NCBI GenBank assembly: GCA_964498725.1
Contig: CAZCHS010000065.1
Location: 1 to 18,828 of the forward strand
Length of the DNA: 18,828 nucleotides
DNA from: JAFGTP01 sp964498725
Lineage (GTDB): Bacteria; Fidelibacterota; UBA2242; JAFGTP01
Direction of reading: 5' to 3'
Part shown: positions 1-6,779 of the stretch, piece by piece
Numbering within the stretch: position 1 is the stretch's first letter
Layout: each line of letters starts with the position of its first letter
The notes under the pieces: model-generated
The model's database searches: none
Told to the model about the DNA's origin: nothing
The model's input: only the letters and a program-made list of their open reading frames with translations
Translations under genes and position numbers: made by a program

Positions 1-1332
1 GCTACAAACGGAATAACTGTTTCAAACTGTGATCCACAAATCAGAGGATGTTATATTTATGATAATACAAACCATGGGATTTATGTTATTAATGGTGCAT
101 CTCCTGAACTTCAATATAACACGATTAAAAATAATGATGGTTCAGGTATCTATAATAATGGTTCATCTGAAACTTTTTGTGAAATATCTGGTACAGGTGA
201 GAATGATATTATGAATAACTCTGGTGCAGGAGTTTATAATAATGGTGGATTTGTACATTTAGGCCCATATATGGGAGCAGGTACAAGTTATTACAATACA
301 ATATCAGGGAACAATGGAGAAATCAACAATAGCAATGGTTCAGTTGAAGCACAAAAATGTTATTGGGGAACTTCAAGCCCGACATATCAATTATTTTTAG
401 GTAGTGGTATCACAGACTGGCAGAATTATCTTACCAGTGACCAGGCTGACGGATCACCGCTAGCAAAAAATGCTGGTCAAAATTGGGAAGATATTGAAAA
501 TAATATTGATAGAAATAATCCTAAAGAATTATACATGCTTGCAAATTATCTAAGAGAACAATCAAGATCAGATGAAGCAGGTTCTGTTTTTAAAGATATT
601 ATCATCAGGTTCCCAAATAGTTCTGTTGTAAAAAATAGTGTAAGAAAATTGTTTCTCACAGAAAGAAAACTTGGTAAGAAATATATCATAGACTATGTCA
701 AGTCATTACGCAATGGTAAAACTCTGTCACATATTGACAATGCTCTTTGTGAAATCTTGTTATTGGAATATGTAAGACAAAACGATGTAAATAATGTTGA
801 AAAATTAGGTAAAGAGATCATTAAAAATTATTCAAATCGTGATAGTGAAAAAATGGCATTATACAATCTCTCTACCTATCAGGGAATGGGTGCTAACAAT
901 AGGATAAAATATTTAGATATTATGAAAACAAAGTATCCAAATGATCCAATAACACTGCAGGCATTGGTGTTAAATGGAGAAGATGTTGATTGGACACAGC
1001 AGGTAGATGGACTGGAAAAATCCATTAGCGGTAATATTGAAACTGTTGCTGCTGATTTTTCTCTCAATCCGGCCTATCCAAATCCTTTCAATCCAAGCAC
1101 AACAATCTCCTTCTCACTATCAAAACAGTCAAAAATAGATATCCAAGTCTATGATCTGAAAGGAAAAAAAGTTTGGAATTGGGAAAATAATTTGGAATAT
1201 GGAATTGGAAATCATAAAGTAGTTTGGAATGCCATCGATGCATCAGGGAATTCTTTGTCAACTGGTGTGTACTTCATAAAGTTAATTGCAGGAGAGCAGG
1301 TTGCTACTCAAAAAGTCATTTTAATGAAATAG
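1..1332 (+). CDS. Secreted beta-helix protein with type IX sorting domain (5'-partial)
   Basis: The reading frame is open from base 1, so the gene begins outside the window; an internal ATG at 211 is not the real start. 443 residues are visible. Residues 1 to about 120 are Asn/Gly-rich short repeats (GIYVINGASPELQYNTIKNN, GSGIYNNGSS, GAGVYNNGG) typical of right-handed parallel beta-helix (PbH1) proteins. Residues about 174-325 look all-helical and TPR-like (NPKELYMLANYLREQ, SDEAGSVFKDIIIRFPNSS). Residues about 355-443 are a Por/type IX secretion C-terminal domain: YPNPFNPSTTISFSL, then a VYDLKGKKV strand, GNHKVVWNAIDASG and STGVYFIKL, ending VILMK. By family knowledge the protein crosses the outer membrane through the type IX system and is released or surface-anchored after the domain is removed. 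The role of the helix is unknown; adhesion or glycan binding are possibilities. Base composition is AT-rich compared with the genes after 4300. Confidence 0.85.
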   Translation, partial: ATNGITVSNCDPQIRGCYIYDNTNHGIYVINGASPELQYNTIKNNDGSGIYNNGSSETFCEISGTGENDIMNNSGAGVYNNGGFVHLGPYMGAGTSYYNTISGNNGEINNSNGSVEAQKCYWGTSSPTYQLFLGSGITDWQNYLTSDQADGSPLAKNAGQNWEDIENNIDRNNPKELYMLANYLREQSRSDEAGSVFKDIIIRFPNSSVVKNSVRKLFLTERKLGKKYIIDYVKSLRNGKTLSHIDNALCEILLLEYVRQNDVNNVEKLGKEIIKNYSNRDSEKMALYNLSTYQGMGANNRIKYLDIMKTKYPNDPITLQALVLNGEDVDWTQQVDGLEKSISGNIETVAADFSLNPAYPNPFNPSTTISFSLSKQSKIDIQVYDLKGKKVWNWENNLEYGIGNHKVVWNAIDASGNSLSTGVYFIKLIAGEQVATQKVILMK

Positions 1333-1343
1333 TATAATAAATC

Positions 1344-1382
1344 AAAAGCCTTCCAGGGATACTATTTCTGGAAGGTTTTCTC
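1344..1382 (+). terminator. Rho-independent terminator of the beta-helix gene
   Basis: An 8-bp perfect stem (CCTTCCAG 1349-1356 with CTGGAAGG 1368-1375) with an 11-nt loop begins 16 bases after the stop codon. It is preceded by AAAA and followed by TTTTC, so it could also work on the opposite strand. It separates the secreted protein gene from the nuclease unit. Confidence 0.8.
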
Positions 1383-1543
1383 TAATAAAAACTCTAACAT
1401 TTGTATGCAATGAACGCCTTTTCTCATCGATAAACTTAGAAGTTTGAAGTATTTAAATGATTATGCGACAATTTGAAAATAGTAAGATTTGCACCGGCGT
1501 CACTGATACTAGGCGTTAGCAATACAAAAGACATGAGATAAAA
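1383..1543. other. Spacer before the nuclease unit with inverted-repeat arms
   Basis: This non-coding spacer holds a 14-bp palindrome (AAACTT-AG-AAGTTT, 1432-1445) and a widely separated pair AACGCCT (1413-1419) and AGGCGTT (1511-1517). The stretch AGGCGTTAGC (1511-1520) resembles the 3' end of integron attC sites, but the GTTRRRY core is not fully matched. No clear -35/-10 pair or strong Shine-Dalgarno sequence is visible before the ATG at 1544. Confidence 0.4.
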
Positions 1544-2353
1544 ATGAACGGATTAAAAGATTATATATCCTTAATTTCAAAATCTTTAGAATATAAAAGT
1601 TGTTTAATTAATTTATTTACAGGCCATGGCCCTACTATTGGAGCATGGCGAGAACATATTTTAATAGATTTAATTCGTGAACATATTCCTAAAAGATTTT
1701 CAGTCAGTTCTGGTTTTATTTATGAAACAAAAGATAGAATTAGCCCACAGATTGATATTATAATATATGATTCGCTATCATACGGAACATTATTCAGATT
1801 TGGAGATGTTGTTGTAGTAAGACCGGAGTCTGTATACGCTATAATTGAAGTTAAATCAAAATTAAATAAAAAAAATTTAGAAAAAGCAATAGAAGATTCT
1901 ATTAGGATAAGATCCTTATGTAAGAAATGTCTTAAATATGATTTGTTGGCTTATAATGGATATTCAATTAATACTATAAAAAAATATATTACTCAATATC
2001 AAGGTGATATATCTCATTGTCTTGATTCAATCGCTTGTTTTGAAAAAGGAAAGAATTATACGCTATTTTGGTTTAGCGATATAGATGTTAGTTGCGGATT
2101 ACATCATTCTAAAAAAAATCCCTATTTTTTAGAATTATTAGATTTGGATAACAATAAAAACAATCAATCTTTATGTTTTTTCTTATTTTCTTTACTTGCC
2201 AGTTTAGAATCAATTCAAGGACATTTTGATAAAAGATTTGAGAATCAACTAAAGCCTAATAGTCAAAATTACTATTTAGATTATTTAAAAGATGACATTC
2301 AAGTAAATTACGATGATAAAGTTATACTTGGGGAGAAATTCATTAATGAATAA
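1544..2353 (+). CDS. DUF6602-type PD-(D/E)XK nuclease-like protein
   Basis: 269 residues. The N-terminal half matches the DUF6602 pattern as I recall it: G-x-WRE (E37), a helix ending in IPKRFSVSSGFI (50s), SPQIDIIIYD (D71, D76), a short hydrophobic strand before VRPESVYAIIEVKSKL (E102, K104) and a following helix. D71 followed by E102-x-K104 is the acidic/lysine signature of the PD-(D/E)XK nuclease fold, with E37 as the likely helix glutamate. That supports a metal-dependent DNA or RNA nuclease. The C-terminal half (about 130-269) is AT-rich, Lys/Asn-rich and not recognised. The start has only a weak ribosome site (GAGAT, 1535-1539). The stop overlaps the next gene start by 8 bases, indicating translational coupling. 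No methyltransferase is nearby, so a classical restriction-modification role is not supported. The fold assignment rests on motifs only. Confidence 0.75.
   Translation: MNGLKDYISLISKSLEYKSCLINLFTGHGPTIGAWREHILIDLIREHIPKRFSVSSGFIYETKDRISPQIDIIIYDSLSYGTLFRFGDVVVVRPESVYAIIEVKSKLNKKNLEKAIEDSIRIRSLCKKCLKYDLLAYNGYSINTIKKYITQYQGDISHCLDSIACFEKGKNYTLFWFSDIDVSCGLHHSKKNPYFLELLDLDNNKNNQSLCFFLFSLLASLESIQGHFDKRFENQLKPNSQNYYLDYLKDDIQVNYDDKVILGEKFINE
2330..2335 (+). promoter_or_regulatory. Ribosome binding site that fixes the PLD-like gene start
   Basis: GGGGAG lies 10 bases before the ATG at 2346 and inside the upstream coding region. It favours the 2346 start over the in-frame ATG at 2313, which has no comparable site and would lengthen the overlap. 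Confidence 0.55.
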
Positions 2354-3452
2354 TAACATACAGTATTCATCAAAATACAGAATAATGACTGGTACTGATT
2401 TATGGGATTTTTTAGAAAGGAATAAACCATTTACAGAGGCATATATTATCGCTCCATATTTTTCTAAAAATGGGCTGGCAAAACTATTAAAAATTGTCGA
2501 AACAAAAAAAAGAAGATGTAAAATCCAAATGATAATATTAAAGGACATTCTTAGTATTGCAACTGGTGTTATTGATATTGAAGGATTAGAACAAATAATA
2601 GATTCTGACAATATATTAAAATATAATTCAAAATTTGAAATTAAATGGATTCCAAATCTTCACACAAAAATGTATTTGTTTAAAAAAGGGAATATATGTG
2701 TTATTGGATCATCTAATTTAACTAGCAGTGGGTTTGGTGGAAAAAATATTGAATTAAATATTGTATGGCAAAATTCTTCAAAAATGATGCAAGAAGGGCA
2801 GAAAATTTTTAATTTAATATGGAAAAATGATCAATGTAAAATAATTGATAACAAGAAACTTAGTCAAATTAAAAACAATCTAGATATTCCAAAGTTAAAA
2901 GCACTAAAAAAGAGTATTGAAATATTAAAATCAACTTCATCTAATATATATGAATTCTCAATGAAAGATAAAGAACATCAATCATATCAAGTATTGAAAA
3001 AAATAAAGTCATATTTAAAGACTGGCAAAACCTGGAACTCATTAACAAAATATATAACGAAAATTGGTAAAGGAGACAGTATAAACCAATCAGAAATAAA
3101 GTTACTTTTTTTGATCAACAATAACCTCTTGACTCAAAAAGATAATAAACTTGTATTAACTGAATACGGTGAAAATATTGTAAATGATTCTTATTATTGT
3201 TTTTTATGGTTAATCGAAATAGAACCTAAAATTATAAAAATTATAACACAGCTGAATCTACAAAAAGAATTAACTTACAGTGATTTTATTACTGAAATTG
3301 GTATAGAATCTAAATATGAATTATACTGTCCTATTCATTGGTTAAAATCTCTTGGCATATTGACTTATTCTAAAAGAAAAGAACGTTTATGGAAATTAAC
3401 GAAAAAGGGAATAAGATATTTAAAGGATTATGAATATAATAGAAAGGAATGA
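2346..3452 (+). CDS. PLD-fold (HKD-like) nuclease with two C-terminal winged helices
   Basis: 368 residues from the ATG at 2346. The N-terminal part (1 to about 165) is a phospholipase-D-like domain: a LWDFLERNKPFTEAYIIAPYFS start, then H106-T-K108 in LHTKMYLF, VIGSSNLTSSGF (G121, N124) and E136 in NIELNIVW. The canonical HxKx4D aspartate is a lysine (K113), so this is an HK...N...E variant present in one copy, as in PLD-type restriction nucleases that act as dimers. Residues 212-280 (ends NKLVLTEYGENI) and 293-362 (LKSLGILTYSKRKERLWKLTKKG) each read as a winged-helix domain, presumably for DNA binding. The gene overlaps the upstream DUF6602-type gene by 8 bases and sits against the next gene. 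Inferred role: DNA cleavage in a defence or DNA-processing system. It could instead be a DNA repair or RNA-processing enzyme. Confidence 0.75.
   Translation: MNNNIQYSSKYRIMTGTDLWDFLERNKPFTEAYIIAPYFSKNGLAKLLKIVETKKRRCKIQMIILKDILSIATGVIDIEGLEQIIDSDNILKYNSKFEIKWIPNLHTKMYLFKKGNICVIGSSNLTSSGFGGKNIELNIVWQNSSKMMQEGQKIFNLIWKNDQCKIIDNKKLSQIKNNLDIPKLKALKKSIEILKSTSSNIYEFSMKDKEHQSYQVLKKIKSYLKTGKTWNSLTKYITKIGKGDSINQSEIKLLFLINNNLLTQKDNKLVLTEYGENIVNDSYYCFLWLIEIEPKIIKIITQLNLQKELTYSDFITEIGIESKYELYCPIHWLKSLGILTYSKRKERLWKLTKKGIRYLKDYEYNRKE
3443..3448 (+). promoter_or_regulatory. Ribosome binding site of the third gene of the unit
   Basis: AAAGGA ends 6 bases before the ATG at 3455 but directly abuts the in-frame ATG at 3449. 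The spacing therefore points to 3455 as the true start. The site lies in the last codons of the PLD-like gene. Confidence 0.55.
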
Positions 3453-3454
3453 TT

Positions 3455-3742
3455 ATGTACAATTTTGATGGAGATATTAAAGATATAAAAGAATTGGTAG
3501 CAGAATTTAAGGTTCGACAAGAGAATATATCATTTCCTGTAGGAATAAAAATTTGGAAGATAAATGAAAATAAATATGAACCTATTCTAAGTCATTGCTT
3601 TCAAGAACCCGGATGTGCGACAATATATGGTGCTCCAACACTTGGAACAGCTGAATCTATACAAAAAGCATTGGAACTTGCCGTTAATTATGGAATTCCT
3701 AAAAATATCATTAATTATGAAGAAAATCTTGCATTTCGATAG
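3455..3742 (+). CDS. Small uncharacterised protein in the nuclease unit
   Basis: 95 residues from the ATG at 3455; the alternative ATG at 3449 adds two. I do not recognise the family. The N-terminal third is acidic and helical (DGDIKDIKELVAEFKVRQ). The middle is a strand-rich segment, FPVGIKIWKINENKYEPILS. Then comes HCFQEPGCATIYGAPTLG with two cysteines (C48, C54) and a Gly-rich turn, followed by a helix, TAESIQKALELAVNYGIP. There is no signal peptide or membrane segment. It follows the PLD-like nuclease gene with only two bases between that stop (3450-3452) and this ATG, so it is most likely co-translated and functionally tied to the nucleases. A cofactor, specificity or immunity-type subunit is possible but inferred from position alone. 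It shares the very low G+C of its neighbours. Confidence 0.65.
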   Translation: MYNFDGDIKDIKELVAEFKVRQENISFPVGIKIWKINENKYEPILSHCFQEPGCATIYGAPTLGTAESIQKALELAVNYGIPKNIINYEENLAFR

Positions 3743-3780
3743 AAATTTATCAACAAAAATTACTAACGAACATACTTTGC

Positions 3781-3825
3781 ATCCTGATCGCCCGTACTCG
3801 GGCGTTCCCGATGGATCGGGATTTT
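3781..3825 (+). repeat. Double palindrome, possible terminator or REP-like element
   Basis: Two adjacent hairpins: CGCCCG-TACT-CGGGCG (3789-3804) and TCCCGAT-GG-ATCGGGA (3806-3821), the second followed by TTTT. The flanks ATCC (3781-3784) and GGAT (3813-3816) allow an alternative larger fold. They lie 46 bases after the stop of the small gene and could end the nuclease transcript. Their G+C richness inside AT-rich DNA also suits a mobile palindromic repeat. Confidence 0.6.
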
Positions 3826-3876
3826 CAATAGATGTTGAACAAATTCTATTCGTCTGATCGAAGATTGTTAATATGG

Positions 3877-3909
3877 AATTTGCACCGATTATCGGCACAG
3901 GCAAATTTT
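3877..3909. repeat. Bulged inverted repeat
   Basis: Outer arms AATTTGC (3877-3883) and GCAAATT (3901-3907) enclose an inner CCGA-TTA-TCGG (3885-3895), giving a bulged hairpin followed by TTG. The first arm shares ATTTGCACCG with bases 1487-1496 on the other side of the nuclease unit. Confidence 0.5.
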
Positions 3910-4058
3910 GAATTTTAGGATTTTATTGAGGCTTTGTCTATTTCAGCCATAATTGAGTTGATTTTATAATGTGTTTTCAGATGATTCAGGGCTTTTGTAT
4001 AATATCTGATTAAACAATTTATAGTGAACGGCATTAAATATTTAAGAAATATCAAGTT

Positions 4059-4083
4059 AAAATAGAAGCCCGCAGACTTCTAT
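4059..4083 (-). terminator. Terminator of the recombinase remnant
   Basis: On the minus strand, ATAGAAG (4083-4077) pairs with CTTCTAT (4068-4062) across an 8-nt loop and runs into TTTT. The stem includes the TAG stop of the recombinase fragment, so the 3' end of the former gene is preserved. Confidence 0.65.
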
Positions 4084-4202
4084 AGTTTTTCCAAAGCATC
4101 AAAAATATCCTGCTCCATCACATTGCTATTAATAGTCGTCGTCTGAATCGAAGTATGTCCGAGTTGCTTTTGTATCAATCTAAGATTGTAATTGCTGGCT
4201 TT
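4080..4202 (-). pseudogene. Tyrosine recombinase (integrase) C-terminal remnant
   Basis: Minus-strand translation gives 40 residues ending in TAG: NYNLRLIQKQLGHTSIQTT, then TINSNVMEQDIFDALEKL. This is the last part of the phage/Xer-type tyrosine recombinase catalytic domain, with its LGH box and a TT-x-I-Y-x-x-V-like nucleophile motif. The upstream frame is closed by a TAA at 4205-4203, and the HxxR box and everything before it are absent, so the gene is truncated. The tyrosine expected in the TTxIY segment is Asn (AAT where TAT would be expected), so even the remaining part has lost its catalytic residue. It probably marks a former integrative element next to the nuclease unit. Confidence 0.8.
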
Positions 4203-4326
4203 TTACAGTCTTGTTTATTTTTAAACCACAAAATTTACTTCCAAATATCTACAAAAAAAGTGGAATCCTATTCATTAATTATTAAACACTACCTGATATT
4301 AATGGATCACCCTGCTTAGCAACCAA

Positions 4327-5316
4327 TTAAATTCGACCTAATATTTTATCCATCACCCAGGCGGTGTGAAGGCCGCTTTTCCCGGTGGATGGATGGCTGC
4401 TATTTCCTAACAGATGATCCCGCATATTGCGGACATGATAGTACTGGACATTTTCAGGATGGTCGATATAGAATTTTTCATTCATTTCTTCACTGCTGAT
4501 TTCCACCGGTTCATCCTCAAACATGGAAAAATTTATTTCACCCTTGCTCCCATAGATTGCAATTTTATCGATCAAGGAGCGGCAGCCAAAATTCCAGTTC
4601 CCGGTACCGGTAATGCCTTTAGTATGCTGCCAGCAACCGGCAATAGAATCAAATGCAGTATAAAGTCCCTGCTGATTCAGATGAACTCCTTTTACATCTT
4701 TGAAATCTCCCAGTAAATATGCAAACAAATCCAGACCATGACTGGCCAGATCATCAAAATATCCGCCCGGAGCAATTTTTTTATCAGTTCGCCATACATA
4801 TTGATCAGTCAGGTCATCCGGCCTGGGCGGTTTATTGAGTTGCCAGTTGATGTGCCGCACTATCCCAATGGCATTGTTATCCAATAATTCCTTAACTTTT
4901 AAAAAACGGGGTAATGACCGGCGATAGTAAGCCACAAACAGGGGAATCCCTTTTGCTTCAAAAACCTGGTATATCTCCCGGCATTCCTGGTAATTCACAG
5001 CCATGGGTTTTTCAATACAGCAGGGTTTTCCAGCCTCAGCAACTTTCAGCGCATAAGCTTTGTGGCTGTCCGGCGGTGTAGCGATATATACAGCATCAAT
5101 ATTGTCATTAAAAATTATTTTGTCCGCATTATCATAATAGTCATCAATCCCGTGGCGCTCAGCATAGTCTTTAGCAAGGTCTAAATTCCGTCGCATGACC
5201 GCTTTTAGTTCAAAATCATCAACTTTTTGATAAGCCGGGCCGCTCTTTTTTTCCGTAACGTTCCCACATCCAATAATTCCCCAGCGGACAGGTAATTGCT
5301 CCGTATATTTGATCAT
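4327..5316 (-). CDS. Gfo/Idh/MocA family NAD(P)-dependent oxidoreductase
   Basis: 329 residues, the usual family length. The N-terminal Rossmann domain has WGIIGCGNV (G13, G16, G18) and VYIATPPDSH. The conserved EKP triad sits at 102-104 in CCIEKPMA. The C-terminal alpha/beta domain carries PGGYFDDLASHGLDLFAYLLG (184-204), with H193 matching the usual catalytic or substrate-binding histidine. Family members oxidise or reduce sugars, inositols and related polyols in the cytoplasm; the substrate cannot be read from sequence. Start: ATG with GGAGA 7 bases upstream (5324-5328). It begins 15 bases after the cca stop and is the last gene of the minus-strand run, so co-transcription with cca and lipA is likely. 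No terminator is obvious downstream. Confidence 0.9.
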   Translation of the reverse strand: MIKYTEQLPVRWGIIGCGNVTEKKSGPAYQKVDDFELKAVMRRNLDLAKDYAERHGIDDYYDNADKIIFNDNIDAVYIATPPDSHKAYALKVAEAGKPCCIEKPMAVNYQECREIYQVFEAKGIPLFVAYYRRSLPRFLKVKELLDNNAIGIVRHINWQLNKPPRPDDLTDQYVWRTDKKIAPGGYFDDLASHGLDLFAYLLGDFKDVKGVHLNQQGLYTAFDSIAGCWQHTKGITGTGNWNFGCRSLIDKIAIYGSKGEINFSMFEDEPVEISSEEMNEKFYIDHPENVQYYHVRNMRDHLLGNSSHPSTGKSGLHTAWVMDKILGRI

Positions 5317-5331
5317 AATAAAGTCTCCAGT

Positions 5332-6759
5332 TTATTTTCCAATCATTTCTTCAAATTCAGCTTTATGCGCCAGCATGTATTGCTTAACTGCTTCATAATC
5401 ATTAGCAATGACACCATCCAGAATCAATTCCTCCAAAGCCTTTTTGATGATGCCCACTTCACGTCCCGGCTTCAGGTTGAATTCCTGCATAATTTCATCA
5501 CCTCGTACCGGGGATTGAAAAGCCCGTAATTTATCTTTTTCTTCCACTGCTTCGATGAATTTTTCCACCCGGTCGAAATTGGCGGTATATTCCTTGACTT
5601 TGGCGGGATTTTTCGAGGTAATATCCGCCCGGCACAGTGTCATCAGGTCATCCAGTTCATCGCCGGCTTCCACCATCAGGCGGCGGGCGGCACTATCGGT
5701 AACATCTTCATCAGAAAGTGCAATAGGCCGCAGATGAAGTTTAGTCAGTTTTTTGGCATAGTCACGCAATTTATTTGGTAATTTTAACCGCCGGCACAAC
5801 CGATGGATTTTGTGCATGCCCACCACTTCATGGCCGTGAAAAGACCAGCCCTTACCTTCGATAAATTGTTTGGTGTCCGGTTTTCCAAGGTCATGAACCA
5901 GGGCTGCAAACCGGAGTTCATATTTATCGGACATTTCCGCCACATTGTCCAGCACTTCCAGAGTGTGCCAGAAAACATCCTTATGATGAAAATCCTTGCT
6001 TTGGTCAATCCCTTCCAGTTCCGCGATTTCCGGGAGAATTATTTCCAGTAGTCCACATTTTTTCAGCAGCGCAAATCCGGTGGAGGGTGCATGTTTTGAC
6101 ATGATCATCTTTCGCAACTCTTCGGTGATACGCTCCTGTGAAATAATTTTCATCCGCTCTTTCACTTCACTGATGGCATCGAAAGTTTCCGGTTCGATCT
6201 TGAAATTCAATTGCGTGGCAAACCGGATCGCCCGCAGCATTCGTAACGGGTCTTCGGAAAAAGTTTCTACAGGATCAAGAGGCGTGCGAATGATATGTTC
6301 GGCAATATCTTCCAATCCCTCATATTCATCGATGAGATCAAACATAGAACCGGCATTCAGGGACATTGCCATGGCATTGATCGTAAAATCCCGGCGCATC
6401 AGGTCTTCTTTCAGAGTGCCATGAGTAACTTTTGGTTTTCGGGAATTTTTTTCATACTCTTCACAACGGGCAGTGGCAAATTCCATTACATATTTATTAA
6501 AGGGAACCATGGCAGTACCGAATTTCGGGTAGGTAATAATATTTTCCCGTCCCACTTTATCGCCAAATTTTCCGGCAAATTCAATGGCATTGCCAATAAC
6601 GGCAATATCTATGTCAGTGGTTTCCCGCCCCATCACTTTATCACGCACCGCGCCTCCCACCAGATAGATTTCTGTCTCAGTATCGCGGGCTACTTTTGCA
6701 ATGGTTTTCAGAATTTGGGTTATCTTATCATTTTCAGGAAATTTATCTTTTAAATTCAT
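5332..6759 (-). CDS. cca: CCA tRNA nucleotidyltransferase with HD domain
   Basis: 475 residues. The class II nucleotidyltransferase head has LVGGAVRDKVMG (GG 35-36, RD 39-40), TDIDIAV (D49, D51 metal ligands), RRDFTINAMA (122-131) and EDPLRMLRAIRFA (169-181, template/RNA part). After the neck comes an HD domain: HHKDVFWHTLEVL (258-270), ALVHDLGKP with H289-D290, and SFHGHE (307-311). This matches the HD-containing bacterial CCA-adding enzymes of about 450-480 residues, which add or repair the 3' CCA of tRNA using CTP and ATP. The alternative is a poly(A) polymerase, which usually lacks this HD arrangement. It starts 20 bases after the lipA stop with no clear Shine-Dalgarno sequence, so it probably depends on upstream translation. 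Confidence 0.9.
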   Translation of the reverse strand: MNLKDKFPENDKITQILKTIAKVARDTETEIYLVGGAVRDKVMGRETTDIDIAVIGNAIEFAGKFGDKVGRENIITYPKFGTAMVPFNKYVMEFATARCEEYEKNSRKPKVTHGTLKEDLMRRDFTINAMAMSLNAGSMFDLIDEYEGLEDIAEHIIRTPLDPVETFSEDPLRMLRAIRFATQLNFKIEPETFDAISEVKERMKIISQERITEELRKMIMSKHAPSTGFALLKKCGLLEIILPEIAELEGIDQSKDFHHKDVFWHTLEVLDNVAEMSDKYELRFAALVHDLGKPDTKQFIEGKGWSFHGHEVVGMHKIHRLCRRLKLPNKLRDYAKKLTKLHLRPIALSDEDVTDSAARRLMVEAGDELDDLMTLCRADITSKNPAKVKEYTANFDRVEKFIEAVEEKDKLRAFQSPVRGDEIMQEFNLKPGREVGIIKKALEELILDGVIANDYEAVKQYMLAHKAEFEEMIGK

Positions 6760-6779
6760 CGTCTTGGTTTGCTTTCAGA

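Larger units (their letters stand above)
3743..4326. other. 584-base gap without an intact gene
   Basis: Between the nuclease unit and the oxidoreductase gene there is no convincing intact reading frame. It contains two tight palindromes (3789-3821), a bulged hairpin (3877-3909), and a tyrosine-recombinase remnant with its terminator (4059-4202). I see nothing recognisable in 3910-4058 or 4203-4326. The mix of palindromes and a dead recombinase suggests an old insertion or deletion boundary. Confidence 0.6.

Noticed and set aside
29..214. A 61-codon reading frame at the left edge
   Set aside because: It is an out-of-frame shadow of the beta-helix gene, whose own frame is open from base 1 and gives clear PbH1-like repeats.
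1544..3742. Classical type II restriction-modification system
   Set aside because: No DNA methyltransferase motifs occur in the unit or nearby.
3587..3904. Minus-strand 105-codon frame over the end of the nuclease unit
   Set aside because: It runs through the small gene and the palindromes, has no recognisable motif and opposes an overlapping operon.
4080..4202. Integron integrase
   Set aside because: The fragment ends shortly after the nucleophile region with DALEKL and lacks anything specific to IntI; it fits a generic phage/Xer-type recombinase.
5996..6753. Long plus-strand frames opposite cca
   Set aside because: They are antisense to a clear CCA nucleotidyltransferase and have compositionally odd, Ser/Phe-rich sequence without domains.
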